NCBI GenBank assembly: GCA_958295665.1
Contig: OY282560.1
Location: 86,032,311-86,096,310 of the forward strand
Source: Tipula vernalis
Taxonomy: Eukaryota > Arthropoda > Insecta > Diptera > Tipulidae
DNA length: 64,000 bases
Direction of reading: 5' to 3'
The notes under the pieces are model-generated. The model was not told the origin of the DNA, did no database searches, and saw nothing but the letters and a program-made list of their open reading frames with translations. Shown here one piece after another: positions 11,280 to 22,858 of the stretch (within the stretch, counting starts at the first letter, position 1; each line of letters begins with the position of its first letter). A program made the position numbers and the translations under genes.

Positions 11280-12234
11280 CAGGATGTCCTATTCAAAACG
11301 CGACTACGCTTTTTTAAAAACAATAAAGCAACCATTTGAAATTTATAAATATATTTTTATTTTACAAAGAGCATATAGTAAGTGGTATACAAAGGTTACA
11401 ATATGATATGTTCGCCATTTTCATTAATGATTTTTTTAGCCTTTTAGGTATGGATATAATAACTGGGAGGAGAAGAGCAGCCGTAGTTTCCCTTACGTTC
11501 GTTCGAATCGCGTTATCCAATTCACTCAGATCTCGTCGATTATCAATGTACCGCTTATCTTTTAAATATCTCCTTAGAAAAAAGTCACAGTCTATTATCA
11601 AAAAAAAAAAAAAAAATCGTGCAGGTAATCCAAAAACACATCTGCGGTATGCAGACGAGCACCATCTTTCATAAACCATGTATCGTTAATTTAATTTTAT
11701 TCCATCCTTACATTTCCAGGTCGATAAAGCCCACCAAACCCGTTACCTTTTGAGGCTATAATGATCTCCGTTTAGGTGTTCCAAAAACTTTAGGAAAAAG
11801 CACGACGAACGAAAGAAGCACGAACTCTTGATCTTTTTGGATTTTGTATGGACGATACTTTAAATTTCAAATGATTTTATGTGTACTTGTGCGAGAAACT
11901 TCGGCAACACTAATAGGAAGATTTTTGAATTTGAGAAAGTTTCGCTCTTGATTTTAGGGAATATTTATTGAAACAGGTCTCGTTGTTGATTTTTAATTGT
12001 CCCGAATATTTTAAATTTCTTAACCAACATAAATATGGCAGATCTACTGTAAATACATGTTGAAATTCCTGCTTTATTTCTTCAATTGACTTTTTCACTC
12101 ATAAATTACTTTACAATGAAAATTTTTTACATTGTAAAATTTTTGTTTGTTTAATTTGAATAAAAATGCAGTACTGGTTTTTATTAACTTAAAAAGCAAA
12201 ACCATTTTGAATACCCTGCGTTTTGAATACCCTG
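11280..12234 (-). mobile_element. Degenerate mariner-like element with TA target duplication
   Basis: The left end reads TA-CAGGATGTCCTATTCAAAACGC (TA at 11278) and the right end, inverted, reads TA-CAGGGTATTCAAAACGC (TA at 12235). TA duplication plus CAGG(A/G)T termini fit the Tc1/mariner superfamily. It holds the C-terminal transposase relic at 11370-11674 and 500 bp of AT-rich DNA. Confidence 0.6.
11370..11674 (-). pseudogene. C-terminal mariner-like transposase relic
   Basis: Minus-strand reading across one frameshift in a poly-T/poly-A run gives KDGARLHTADVFLDYL followed by CDFFLRRYLKDKRYIDNRRD and LSELDNAIRTNVRETTAALL. This corresponds to the DGAPPH...LDFFLWGYLKxxVY region of mariner-type DDE transposases with DUF4817 N-termini. 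Upstream catalytic parts are missing. Confidence 0.6.
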
Positions 12235-12641
12235 TAGATTTTTTGTAAATGATAATTTTTTTTAAATACAGGTGTATTAATTTATATTAATATTATTACA
12301 AATTTAATACACCACCAAGCTAGGGTAAATCCGCGGAGGTTCGAATTTTTTCGATATCGTAGTATTCGAAATCAAAAATGTTCATAAGAGCTCCACAGTC
12401 TTTAATTCTAAATTGAACTGGAACTGTTAATGTAACCTACTGTACATTTTAATTTCAATTTTTAAGGTTAATTTGTGTATTTACTTGTGGGGCTTTCACA
12501 CTTTGCAAGATAAGCCACAGTTTCGCGACATCTGGTCTTTAAATATCCAATTTCTCTAGATGATTTACATCCTAAATCTGTTCTAAGTATATGCCCAAAA
12601 TATAATATTTGGTAATTTTTAAATTCTATTTATTATTTCAG

Positions 12642-12735
12642 AGGAAATGCATAAATTTATTGCCGAACAACTACAAACGGGTCGTGTGCCGCTCTGTATA
12701 AATCCCCAAAGTGCGGCATTTAAAAGCTTCGCCAG
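12642..12735 (+). CDS. Internal exon of an unidentified host gene
   Basis: A 94-bp exon between a pyrimidine-rich acceptor (TTATTTCAG) and a strong donor (CAG|GTAAGG). It reads EMHKFIAEQLQTGRVPL then CINPQSAAFKSFA and ends two bases into a codon. It stands out by balanced base composition in very AT-rich surroundings, and both downstream acceptors continue its frame, which supports real coding use. Upstream exons are not visible; they may lie beyond the transposon cluster to the left or outside the window. I do not recognise the protein. Confidence 0.7.
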
Positions 12736-14353
12736 GTAAGGTGGAGGATCAAATCAACATAAAATTAAAAATTTAAAGCAAAAAAAAAAAAAAAAAAAAT
12801 GATCGTCAAGTAAAATTTTAAAAAAATTAACAAAACAGAAAAAAAAAATAAATAATAAAATCAAAAAAATTTAAAATACATTTATATTTATTTATATAAT
12901 AAATTGAAATAAAATAATAGCAAAAATAACAAAACATAATTAATATTTATAAAAATTAAATTTTAATTAAAGAATATAATTCATCAAAACAAAAAAAAAT
13001 CCAAGTCTCCAACTTCATCAACTTTAAACCGAAAACCAATACCGTACACACAGAAAAAAAAAAAAAACGAAAAAAGAAAATTACAAGGCGCCTAGGTGTG
13101 TCCCAAATTATTGTTTTTGTTTAATTTTTTTTTTTCCTATTTAATTTAACTTCTTTATATATTTTCTTTCTTCTAACAAAAATTTTTATTTGGTGAAAAT
13201 ACAATCACGATTAAATTTATATATTACGGTTTTTTTCGTTGGCTAGAGAAATTGTATTCTCAAAAATTTTTAGTTTCCTGGAAAATTTTTATAAATAAAA
13301 TTATTATTATTGGGTTTTTTTTTTTTTTTTTTTTTGGCGAGACAATGTCGCGTCATATATCTTGTGGTGGATTAATCGTGATTGTAGCTAATTTTTACTT
13401 AACTTAATTTTTATTTCAGAAAGTTTTATTTTATTTTAATTTATATTGTTTTAGCTAAAAGGCAAAAATAGAAAAACAAAATTTTAATGTTTAGAGATGA
13501 ATTTCCATGTTCAAGTCGATTTATTTACATAAATTATAATATTATTTGTTCTTGATACCAAAGAATTAATAATTCTGATATATAAATGTACAGAAAAAAT
13601 TATTATTATTATTATTTTTTTTTTTTTTTAAATATAATATGTAATAATTTTATATTATTTCGTATTTTTAGTTGTCTGCAATTTACATTTTTATTTCACA
13701 CACACAGGACAAATCTAGGTGCAAATTGTCTGACTTTTTTTTTTTTTTTTTTGAATTTCATTTAAATAAAATAAAAGAAAAAAATAATTTTCCTTTTTGA
13801 AAAAGAAAACAAGAAAATAATTAAACCAGTTCGTTTTCCAAATTTTTTTGGTTTTATTATTATTTTTTTATATTATAAATATATATTTTTTTTAGTAGTT
13901 AGAATAGTAGCATTTTTTTTTTATTTTTATTTATTAAAATTGTAGTCAATAGATTTGTTGTATGCATGAGATTTTAAAATAAATCTCGTTTATTTAATTT
14001 ATTTAAAATAAAAAACTTTGGTTGTGATTTGAATAAAATAGGAAAATGGAAAATATTAAAAATTGATCATGGAAATTACATTGTGATTATTTCTGGTTTT
14101 TTATCGAGTCATGGTTTTGTTGTATGCCTGTGTATTTATTACGAAACTGTAGAGTATTTAATTTAAACCATGACTATTTTGTTGTTTAAAAATCACAGTA
14201 ATTAAAATTTTATTTATTTATTTTTGTTTTTTTCTTTTTACTTTTGTTTTTGATTTATTGTAGAGATTAGTTTTATTATTTAGTTTCATATGAATCTTTA
14301 AATATTTCATAATAATGTTTTATATTTTTTTTTTTTTTCTATACGCAATTTAG
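12736..14353 (+). other. Intron of the unidentified host gene
   Basis: Extremely AT-rich, with many long A or T runs (for example at 12780, 13320, 13615 and 13735). No exon, repeat element or RNA gene is visible. Confidence 0.6.
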
Positions 14354-14408
14354 TTCAACCGTAGCTCATCCGTCGGAGCTGCCGCCTTCGCCACATCAAT
14401 GGGAATGA
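14354..14408 (+). CDS. Alternative terminal exon A of the host gene
   Basis: After a poly-T stretch and the acceptor ATTTAG, the split codon AG|T joins the exon at 12735 and reads SSTVAHPSELPPSPHQWE before TGA at 14406-14408. The phase matches the upstream donor, and the peptide is GC-rich for this region. It would give a short C-terminus. A further terminal exon in the same phase exists 3.5 kb downstream, so the two are probably alternative last exons. Confidence 0.65.
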
Positions 14409-17400
14409 CGTCAAAATGAGGCAATAGCTGCCTAAATATTAAAAATTTAATGACCAAACAACCAACATAATATTAATATTAATATTAGCTGTATTTCTTG
14501 ACGTTTAATCTGATCCGAATTAATTATGTTTCATGAAACGACAAAGAAATGCAAGGAGCTATTCGGATTTAAAATACAAAAGTTTGTTCAATTTTTGTTG
14601 TTACTTTCAATGTAAAATATGATCAGATCTGGTTCCATTATGCGTCAAGAAATGCGACTAATAATAATGTGACCTCTCGCTTTTCTTAAAGCTATATAGT
14701 CTTAAATATTATTTAAACCATACAAAAAATTGGTCACAATCAAAATAATTAAATAAATGTATATTATAAAATAGAACACTGCCCAAAAATAAAAATAAAA
14801 ATTGTTAAAAACTAAAAACAAAAATATTTGCCAAAATTAAAATTTGAACACTACTCTAATATCATTAAAAAAAAAAAATAAAAAATATTTGCAATAAAAT
14901 TTAAAGCATTTATTTTCCTTGTGTAAATATTGAAATTAATTAATATCTTGTACCTAAACGAAATAAAAAATTATTAAAAATTTATAAAACATAACAGAAT
15001 AATAATAAATTTAATAAAACAAATAGTGTGTCTTACAATTACAAAAAACAAGAAATAAATAATTAAATTATTTCTATGTGGAAAATATGAATTAATAAAT
15101 TATATCGATGTTTTTCTTATATATATAATTTTCAAAATTAATTATTATGTATAAGTGTAATATACATCGTATATGTATGTATATTATAAATAATCAGGAA
15201 AACAAAATTTTAAAATCAATATTCATTTTATTTAAAAACAAAACACATTCCAAAGAACTAAAACATAAAATGATTTAAAATTTAGTGGACATAATTAATA
15301 TTATTTCCAAACACAATTTAGATAGAATATTAATTTGTAATATTTTTGATTTGTTTTGAACTGAACATTTTAAATAATAAAAAAAAAAAACTTACGTTGG
15401 CGTGCATCGCGCATTTTGTATACACAAAACAAAAAGCAACCATTTATGTATAATAATTTTTACTAATTATATTATTTTAGTTACTTTTTAAGTATAAAGA
15501 ACTGAAGTAAATTCAATTTTGATTTTTTTATGATGTCTCTCATTGTGTTTTTATAAAACGCTTTGTACATAATTTATAATAATACATATAAAATAGATAA
15601 TTATGTGACTTTTTTTTTTTTTTTAATTTCCTAATAAATTTTAGATTAAATAGATTTTTTTTTTTTTTTTTTTGATGATAATATTATTTCAGTTTTGTTT
15701 CAATTAATTTTTGAAAAGCTTATTGGTGTGATTTATAATAATAAATAAATATAATAATTATTATACTTGAATAGAAATAAATAATTATTACTAAACAGAA
15801 CAAAAATAAGATTAGTTTGTTGAATTTATATATATAAAAAAAAAAATAAATAAAATAAAATTATTATAAATAATCATTCCAAAATATATAAATGAATATA
15901 AAATTTCTTTGACTGTATTATAAAAATGTAAATAGTAACCTCATCAACATTATTGTAAAATCAATCTCATTATTTCCAAAATGGAATGGCACTAAACATG
16001 TGTATTCATCACACTCAACAACACACTGCCCCGCCAGACAAAGGAAACAATCAATATATTCTGTTTATCGTCAAAAAAAAAAAAAAATTTAATTTTAATT
16101 TCTCTAGTTTTAAATTAATTTTTTTTTTAATAGCAAAAATTTTAGATTACCGACATGTTTTAGTTTTTTTTTTTTTTTTTTTTAATATAGATACATAACA
16201 TAATTTCAAATTGTTTGTAGTGTATTATATTTTCTGTCTGTTTTATTATTTTACTTTGTTCGACTAAGTTTGAAGTAATTTTTGTAAATGTATGAATGTG
16301 AAAAACAAAAAAAAAAAAAAAAATTTTCCTTTTTTTATTTTTGATGTTTGTTTAGAATGTTAAGGAGATAAATTTGAAGAAATAAATTTATAGTTTTTCT
16401 TTAAAGAACAATTTATTTAGTTTTATTTTTTGCGTCGTGTTCGTATAAATGAATCAAATATCTAAGAAACAAATCGTATTAACGAATATTTAAAATACAT
16501 AATAAATAGTAAAGTGTGTAGTGTCGCCGAAATGACGATATATTTTAACATATGAAATCATTTTTGTCGTTTTATTTATTTTTATCAACATCATAACATT
16601 CAGATCCAACATGCTAACCGCGTGTATCAATTAATTTATACAAGTAGTAGATTATTTTTTTTAGATAAACATTAAACAATTTCTAAATGGTCTAAAAAAC
16701 TAATAACTAAATATTTCATTCCATGCTATTTATATACATAAACATATTGTATTTTATAAATGTATTAAATTTAGTATATCTATCAGGGGATTTATAAAAT
16801 TAAAACTTGTTAAATAAATTATTAAGCAAAATACTACTACGTAGGTATTTATTTTGAAGACCTATTATTATATAAATAAGAAACATTAATAAATAAATAC
16901 AACAATGGAGGCACAAATTACTTAGAAATTTATAATCAAATTATTTAATTGCTGAAATTAAACAAATAAAAAAATAATTAGCATTTTTCATATATTAAAT
17001 GTCTAAGTATATTCTACATTAATTAGATTTGTTTAGGAAACATACATATTTTATTATTTCTATCTCCCATCTCTCTAACTCTGTCTCTATTCTAATCAAT
17101 GATTATTTAGATTTTAGTTTGTTTTTTATTATTAATACAGTGGAAATTCGAAATGAGTAACTTCCAATAAAGAAACATTCGATTAATGCAACTCCATTTA
17201 AAGCAACTTTTTTATTCCAAAAAATAATGACTAAAAACACAAAATATTATATAATAATTGAATTCCATTAATTATGGCTAAGTTAATAATTACATTACCA
17301 CCTTAAAATGAATAAAAATAAACCCCTTTAGACTCTCCTGTTGAAACAAGCAACTCCCTTCATAAAAGCGACTTTTACCTCAACGTTGCTTACATCGAAT

Positions 17401-17944
17401 TTTTACTGTTAATTTATATTTGCTACATATATTTTCATTAAGTATGTATTTATGATTATTATGCAGTGGAAATTCATTATTAATTATTCAAATAACTTAA
17501 TAAAAAAAAAAAAATTTTTAAGAAAGCAAAATTAATAACAAAAAATACAATAAAACAGCACCAATATAAGCCTTTTTGATAAATGTTTTGTAGAAATCTT
17601 AGAATATATATATAGCTATATATATATATTATATTAATAAAAATAATAAAATAACAACAAATTATAATACTAACAATTATAAACAAAAACTTATAAATGT
17701 TGAAAAAAATTAAAAGGTAAAAAAAAAATTGGACTTCAAATGATATTTGAAATAAAAAATTAAATAATTTTTTTTTGTAAATATTTGTAAATTAGGCTTT
17801 TAGGAACAAAAAAAAAAAAAAAAAAAACAACCAGAAAAAAAGAAAATAAAGAAAATTATTATATTAAACTTAAAAAAAGAGAAAGTCAAATTTATTTTTT
17901 TATTTTAATTCCCTAATCTCAAAAAATGTTTGGTTGTGTTACAG
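14409..17944 (+). other. Probable 3' UTR and intron of the host gene
   Basis: Very AT-rich sequence with numerous homopolymer runs and several AATAAA motifs, so no single polyadenylation site can be picked. No transposon signature was found in this 3.5 kb, unlike the flanking DNA. Confidence 0.5.
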
Positions 17945-18050
17945 CCGTTCAAATTGTGTATACGATTCTGGCAAGGTGACGTCGATACGTAAACATCGCT
18001 TTCGGGTACAAATAATCCTCAATGGCCGAGGCTATTATCGAGACAAATAG
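17945..18050 (+). CDS. Alternative terminal exon B of the host gene
   Basis: The acceptor GTGTTACAG precedes a frame that joins the donor at 12735 in the same phase (AG|C). It reads SRSNCVYDSGKVTS, then IRKHRFRVQIILNGRGYYRDK, with TAG at 18048-18050. The C-terminus is basic and differs completely from exon A. The phase match, 36-codon opening and higher GC support it as an alternative last exon. Function unknown. Confidence 0.6.
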
Positions 18051-18324
18051 ATCAGATAAATAATTTTGGAGGTTTACACAGGCTTCCTTAAGAAGATATT
18101 ATTAAAAATGTTTTTCTGCTGATATGATCTGCAATATGTTAATATAAGTCGTCGTTTTGGGCAATATTGCAGTTTCTTATTAAGACTGTGGCGTTAGGAA
18201 TAAGAAGTTTTATTCCTTCCATGCGAATCTTTATACCGAAATAGAAGTCATCCAGTACATTCTTTATATTTTTTTTTTAATTTATAAATAAATAATTTTT
18301 TTTACAAATGGTGCGTTCGGTGTT

Positions 18325-18644
18325 TTTTTTTTTTTTTGGTTTTATTCTCTGCAATCTGTTCTGGGGCTCAAGGCAATCCCAACTCTTTCGCAGTTTACTT
18401 TTACCGTCCTATTTTACGCTGTATTAGCCAAATCGAGGACGTACGGCTTATAGCCCCGTTTTGTATAAACCACCTGCACATGGATTCTGCACTCTCAACA
18501 GGGGGTCATAGTTGTGTTCATCGTCATCACCCATAGTAATCAGATGATGAAAAATCCCTTTTGCATCCCGCCCCTATTGCGATTTGAACCCGGTACCTCC
18601 CGATCCAAACGCCGCAGCTTTAACCACTGCGCCGTTTGGTCGGT
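18325..18644 (-). mobile_element. tRNA-derived SINE (320 bp) with target-site duplication
   Basis: On the minus strand the 5' end has an A-box-like GGCGCAGTGGTTAAAG and a B-box-like GGTTCAAATCG, as in a tRNA-related RNA polymerase III promoter, then a unique body and a 3' A-tail (T run at 18323-18336 on the plus strand). A 10-bp direct repeat GTTCGGTGTT flanks it at 18315-18324 and 18645-18654. It is a full-length, recently inserted retroposon. Confidence 0.85.
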
Positions 18645-18954
18645 GTTCGGTGTTGATCTGGTTGTAAAACCTGTGTGGCCTAAGGCTCCTAGTAGGAGCG
18701 TTAATATTCAGATTTCATAGAGAATAAAAGTTGAGTCAGTTTTACCTAGGAGTATTGTTGAAATACTGTTGTAAAATTAACAATACAGAGCACAGATCAA
18801 ATAAAACACGGTTATGTACTTGAACATAACCCAGCAAACGTGACTTGCAAGACACTTAACAGACTACCTAATAACATATCTTGATAACAAGCCCAAGACA
18901 GTTAAAAGACAACTCCATGTATTTGGGACAACTCGTTATTCAAGACTTGTTTCG

Positions 18955-19190
18955 AAGTTTTCTTTGGAGACATGTACGGTGGTTGTCATTAGTAACGTAT
19001 GTGGTGGTTGTCTTTAGTAACATGTGTAGTGGTGTATGTTGATAAAATATCTGAAGGTTGTTATTAGGAACGTGTCTAGTGGTTGTCTTTGGTAACATGT
19101 ATAGTGGTGTACGATGGTAACATGTCTGGTAGCTGTCTTTGGTAACATGTATAGTGGTGTACGTTAGTAACATGTCTGACATCCTTTTTC
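18955..19190 (+). repeat. Tandem minisatellite, units of about 50-60 bp
   Basis: Degenerate repeats of the pattern GTGGTTGTCTTTGGTAACAT followed by a GTATAGTGGTGTA block recur about four times. The 80-codon minus-strand frame across it is a by-product of the repeat. Confidence 0.65.
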
Positions 19191-19748
19191 TTGGTTATAC
19201 AATGTGAAATTAATATAACAATTCGATTTGTTTTATTTAATTTATTTTATTCAAAAATTCTAAAAATAATACATTTAAATAATATTAAACTTACAAGTGC
19301 ATATAGGTCCAAATAAAATGAAATTTTCTAGAAATTATAATTCGTTTTTTTTTTTTTAAATGAATCCATTTATGAACCATTATTTATCACAAGTCTTTAA
19401 AAAATAAATGTATTTAATTAAATTCAATATTTAAATCTATAGAGTATTAATAAATTCATTATAATTCATCACATTTTTGTATAAAAATAACTGGATTTAA
19501 TTCAATATTAAAACCTATATTCACGCTAAATATTCCATTTTCGTAATAATAATTCTTAATAGTAAAAAACTATATTATTTACGCTAATCAGATAAGAGCC
19601 CTAAACGGCTTTTCCGTCTATTTTCCCGATTATGAGAATCGAATATTTGTTTTTTTAAGCTTCTTTCGAATTCGGCATGTGACTTAAAACTACCTTTCCA
19701 TGCATCTGTGATTAATTGAGACAGTATTATTACGAAAAACGATTCAAG
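19191..19748. other. AT-rich spacer downstream of the DUF4806 gene
   Basis: No gene or repeat seen. It probably includes the 3' UTR of the minus-strand DUF4806 gene ending at 19749. Confidence 0.5.
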
Positions 19749-21069
19749 CTAAATTATCAACGTAACATAGAGAATCTTATTGAATAGCGGGATATCTTTT
19801 AGAGGTGTTTTTGAGTTCAACCCATCCCAATTGTACTCTTTTAGTAATCGGTCCGTAATAAGTTTGCTTAAACCGGTAGAATGATGTTTACCCTCTTCTG
19901 GTACAAATGGCTTCAAATATTTAGTCTAGAAATAAAAAAAAACATTGTTTTTATCATGTATAAGTAAGAATATCAGTTTGTTTGTAAATAATGGATCAAT
20001 CAGCGTAAATAAAATATTACAATCTAAAATTGCAACAATCTATGAAAGGAATTTGAATTTTTGACCAAATGTAAATTTAGCAGACGACATGCGCTAAATG
20101 TGTACCCAATATAATTACCAAATTTAATGTGAAATCCTCGTCTTCCAAGTTGGATATAATCTCATCTAAATTTTGTTGTGAATCTATTGGTAGTGAAATT
20201 TTAAAATTGTTGGATGGTTTTAAACATTTTTTTATTTCTTTGAGGTCTAGTTTTATGGATGTCAACTGACGGCTGATATATTTCAGGTCTGGTGATACTG
20301 AAAAAATAAAAAAACCATTTGTAAATTTAAATCAGGTATTCCAAAGCAAAATCAATCATTAATTTTTGATATATTGAGATTATTAGTACATATGTATGTA
20401 CATACATGCATAGGTATTCATAAATTGAATTATCCTATATTTAAAATATAAAAAAAATATAATAATAAATATTAACTATACTTACAAAGCTCGTTACATA
20501 TTAGTTTTGGATTTTTATGTTGTTGTTGCTGTTTTTCTGGGATTCCTAAAAGTTCAGACCGCTCTGCGTTGTTAAGAAAAGCATCTTCATTATTCGTTGG
20601 GTTGAGATTTGTTGATGCTGTTATATGAAATTACATACAATTTGATATTTCTTATGAGCACATAAAAATAAGGTTGAGAATTAATAGAAAAAGCTTACGA
20701 TATAAATGCTCTACGTGACCTGGAACTGATTTTTTGATGGATTTTGGAAACATTGGAGTATTGTGTCCAAGCTGCGACAATAATTCCGCTGTGTTGAGTG
20801 TGTCATTATTAACAATTATAGGTGAAACTGGGCTGTGTAAACATAATAATTTCGGTATCTGAAACAATGAATATATAGATTAAAAATACAAATTTAATAA
20901 CAATATTTACAATAATACAAATTTTGGGAACGCAAATTTATGGCTACTAACCATCTGTATTAGAAGATACGCTCCTATGCATTTTTGCAAGTTTTATTTT
21001 TTTTATGTTCTGCATTTGAAAATAATCCACTCTCTTCCGTTGTTTATTGATGTTCATTGTAGATGCATC

Positions 21070-21542
21070 TGTGGCGACACCACTTACCCCATTACCAAAC
21101 CTTGAATTTATCTACGTGACGATAGGGAACAATTTAGTTCGCGGTTTCGGCGTAGAGCGCTACTATCAAAAATCATACATTTTCCGGCAACTTGGGTTAG
21201 AAAAAGAGAAGAGTAAGTTAGTTAGTCTCTTGTCATGAATCGCGAATAAAAGAAATTTCTTCAGCCATTTTTAATACGTCGTATTCTTTATTATTAATTT
21301 TATTTTTATAATTTAAATAATCATTATAATTTTAAATAAATTTATTTGATGAATTGCTAATGCTCGAGTGTATTAATTTATTTTCGACGAATCGAAGAGT
21401 GCAGGATACAATTGCGTTTGACGTCCTGAATAGCGCTGGACATACTTTCCACGTTCATCCATTGTGGAAGTAATATAGAGAACAAGATACAATTTAGCAG
21501 GATATATTTACACCTGTACCAGCATCTTTACATCCCTCTATA
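21070..21542 (+). repeat. 5' LTR of the young gypsy element
   Basis: Starts TGTGGCGACACC and ends CCCTCTATA, so the 3' terminus is TA rather than the usual CA; the end is fixed by comparison with the 3' LTR and by the CATC duplication. Only positions equivalent to a T/A and an A/G difference separate the two copies. An AATAAA lies at about 21243. Confidence 0.92.
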
Positions 21543-21544
21543 AT

Positions 21545-21560
21545 TGGTGACCGACCGACG
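21545..21560 (+). promoter_or_regulatory. Primer-binding site of the young gypsy element
   Basis: TGGTGACCGACCGACG begins two bases after the LTR, in the position and with the TGG start expected of a tRNA-complementary site. The tRNA was not identified. Confidence 0.6.
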
Positions 21561-21961
21561 TGATTAATTGGAAATTCCGAAGTGTATAATTGGTGACTTC
21601 AATAACGAATATCGTGCAAATTTTACACGCACTCGTTGGGGATCGAGACATAACCTAAAAACACGTGCACCGATCTCAACAATTGTCGCGCAAAATCATA
21701 CGCGCACTCGACGGGGAACGAAACATAACCTAAAAGCACGTGTACCGACAGCAAGACGCACCGAGGTCGAAGTCGAAGCTTGATTAAAACAACATTGTAT
21801 AATTTCCGTACACGACGGAATTTAACTTAACTAAGGGTGAGTAAATTTCTTTTATTTTGGTTAAACTCAAGTTGCAAAAATTTTTTTAAATTTATTCGGG
21901 CGGATTTATTACGGCATAACGATATAAAGTTTATTTTTATTACGAGTTCGATAAATTCAAA

Positions 21962-22858
21962 ATGTCATCCGACGAAAACGAATCGAAAACTAACACGGTA
22001 AAATCTCCAGTCAGTAACTTAAACACGACCAATATTTATAAAGTATCAATCAAATATTCGCCTTTTAATCGGGATGATCCCGAGATTTGGTTCACGCAAC
22101 TGGAGGCTCAGTTTGAAATAGGTGGCATTTCCGTCGACGCAACTAAGTACGGACATCTGATCGCGGCTTTAGACCCCGACACGGTTAAATGCGTACGTGA
22201 CAAAATACTAAAACCCCCACCATCCGGAAAATATAACGCTCTCAAGGCAGCGGTGATCGAACGACTTTCCGACTCAGCTAAAATTAAGCTCGATCGCCTA
22301 TTATCCGGTCTGCAACTCGGTGATAAAAAGCCATCCCAGCTCCTTCGGGAAATGGAATCATTATCCGAAAATCAAATTACCGAAGCGGTGCTCAAGAACT
22401 TGTGGTTGCAACGGCTACCAACTCACACACAAGCAATTTTATCGTGCTTGGAAGACGACGAGTTATCAAAGGTAGCAACGACAGCCGACAAAATAATGGA
22501 TGTTAATAAGCCTGCGGGCATTCACACATTCCATTCTGGTCTTAATAGTGACACTAACTCACAAGTAAATGTAACTGCACGGATTGACGCCTTGTCAGAT
22601 CGCGTCGAGGAGTTAGTCAGATCACGATTCTCTGCGGGCACACCAACGTTCAGTGGTCGCAATTCCATGCCGGGTCGTCAGCGAAATACGACGCATGACA
22701 GATCACGCAATCGTAGCGCATCACGATCAAAAATTCAGGTTCAAAAGCACCCGTTATGCTGGTATCATTATCGGTTTGGTGCGAAAGCACTAAAGTGTTT
22801 AAAGCCCTGTAGTTTCGGCACCAACAACGACAATTCCTACCAGTCAAAAAACCATTAG
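21962..22858 (+). CDS. gag: Gypsy Gag protein (298 aa)
   Basis: Retrotransposon capsid/nucleocapsid precursor. The N-terminal half contains the gag core with [17 protein letters not shown], and the C-terminus carries [20 protein letters not shown], the CWYH...C..PC zinc-binding tail typical of insect gypsy-like Gag proteins. The start ATG at 21962 opens the only long frame after the leader. The TAG at 22856-22858 lies six bases after a slippery site, so a share of ribosomes should continue into pol. The leader upstream (21600-21780) contains an imperfect direct duplication. Confidence 0.9.
   Translation: MSSDENESKTNTVKSPVSNLNTTNIYKVSIKYSPFNRDDPEIWFTQLEAQFEIGGISVDATKYGHLIAALDPDTVKCVRDKILKPPPSGKYNALKAAVIERLSDSAKIKLDRLLSGLQLGDKKPSQLLREMESLSENQITEAVLKNLWLQRLPTHTQAILSCLEDDELSKVATTADKIMDVNKPAGIHTFHSGLNSDTNSQVNVTARIDALSDRVEELVRSRFSAGTPTFSGRNSMPGRQRNTTHDRSRNRSASRSKIQVQKHPLCWYHYRFGAKALKCLKPCSFGTNNDNSYQSKNH

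Noticed and set aside
15986..17686. Small frames in the AT-rich region between the alternative exons
   Set aside because: They consist of A/T homopolymer translations (Lys, Phe, Ile runs) with no conserved features.
18560..18644. A tRNA gene
   Set aside because: The A- and B-box region belongs to a SINE: the clover-leaf is incomplete, and it is followed by a SINE body, an A-tail and target duplications.
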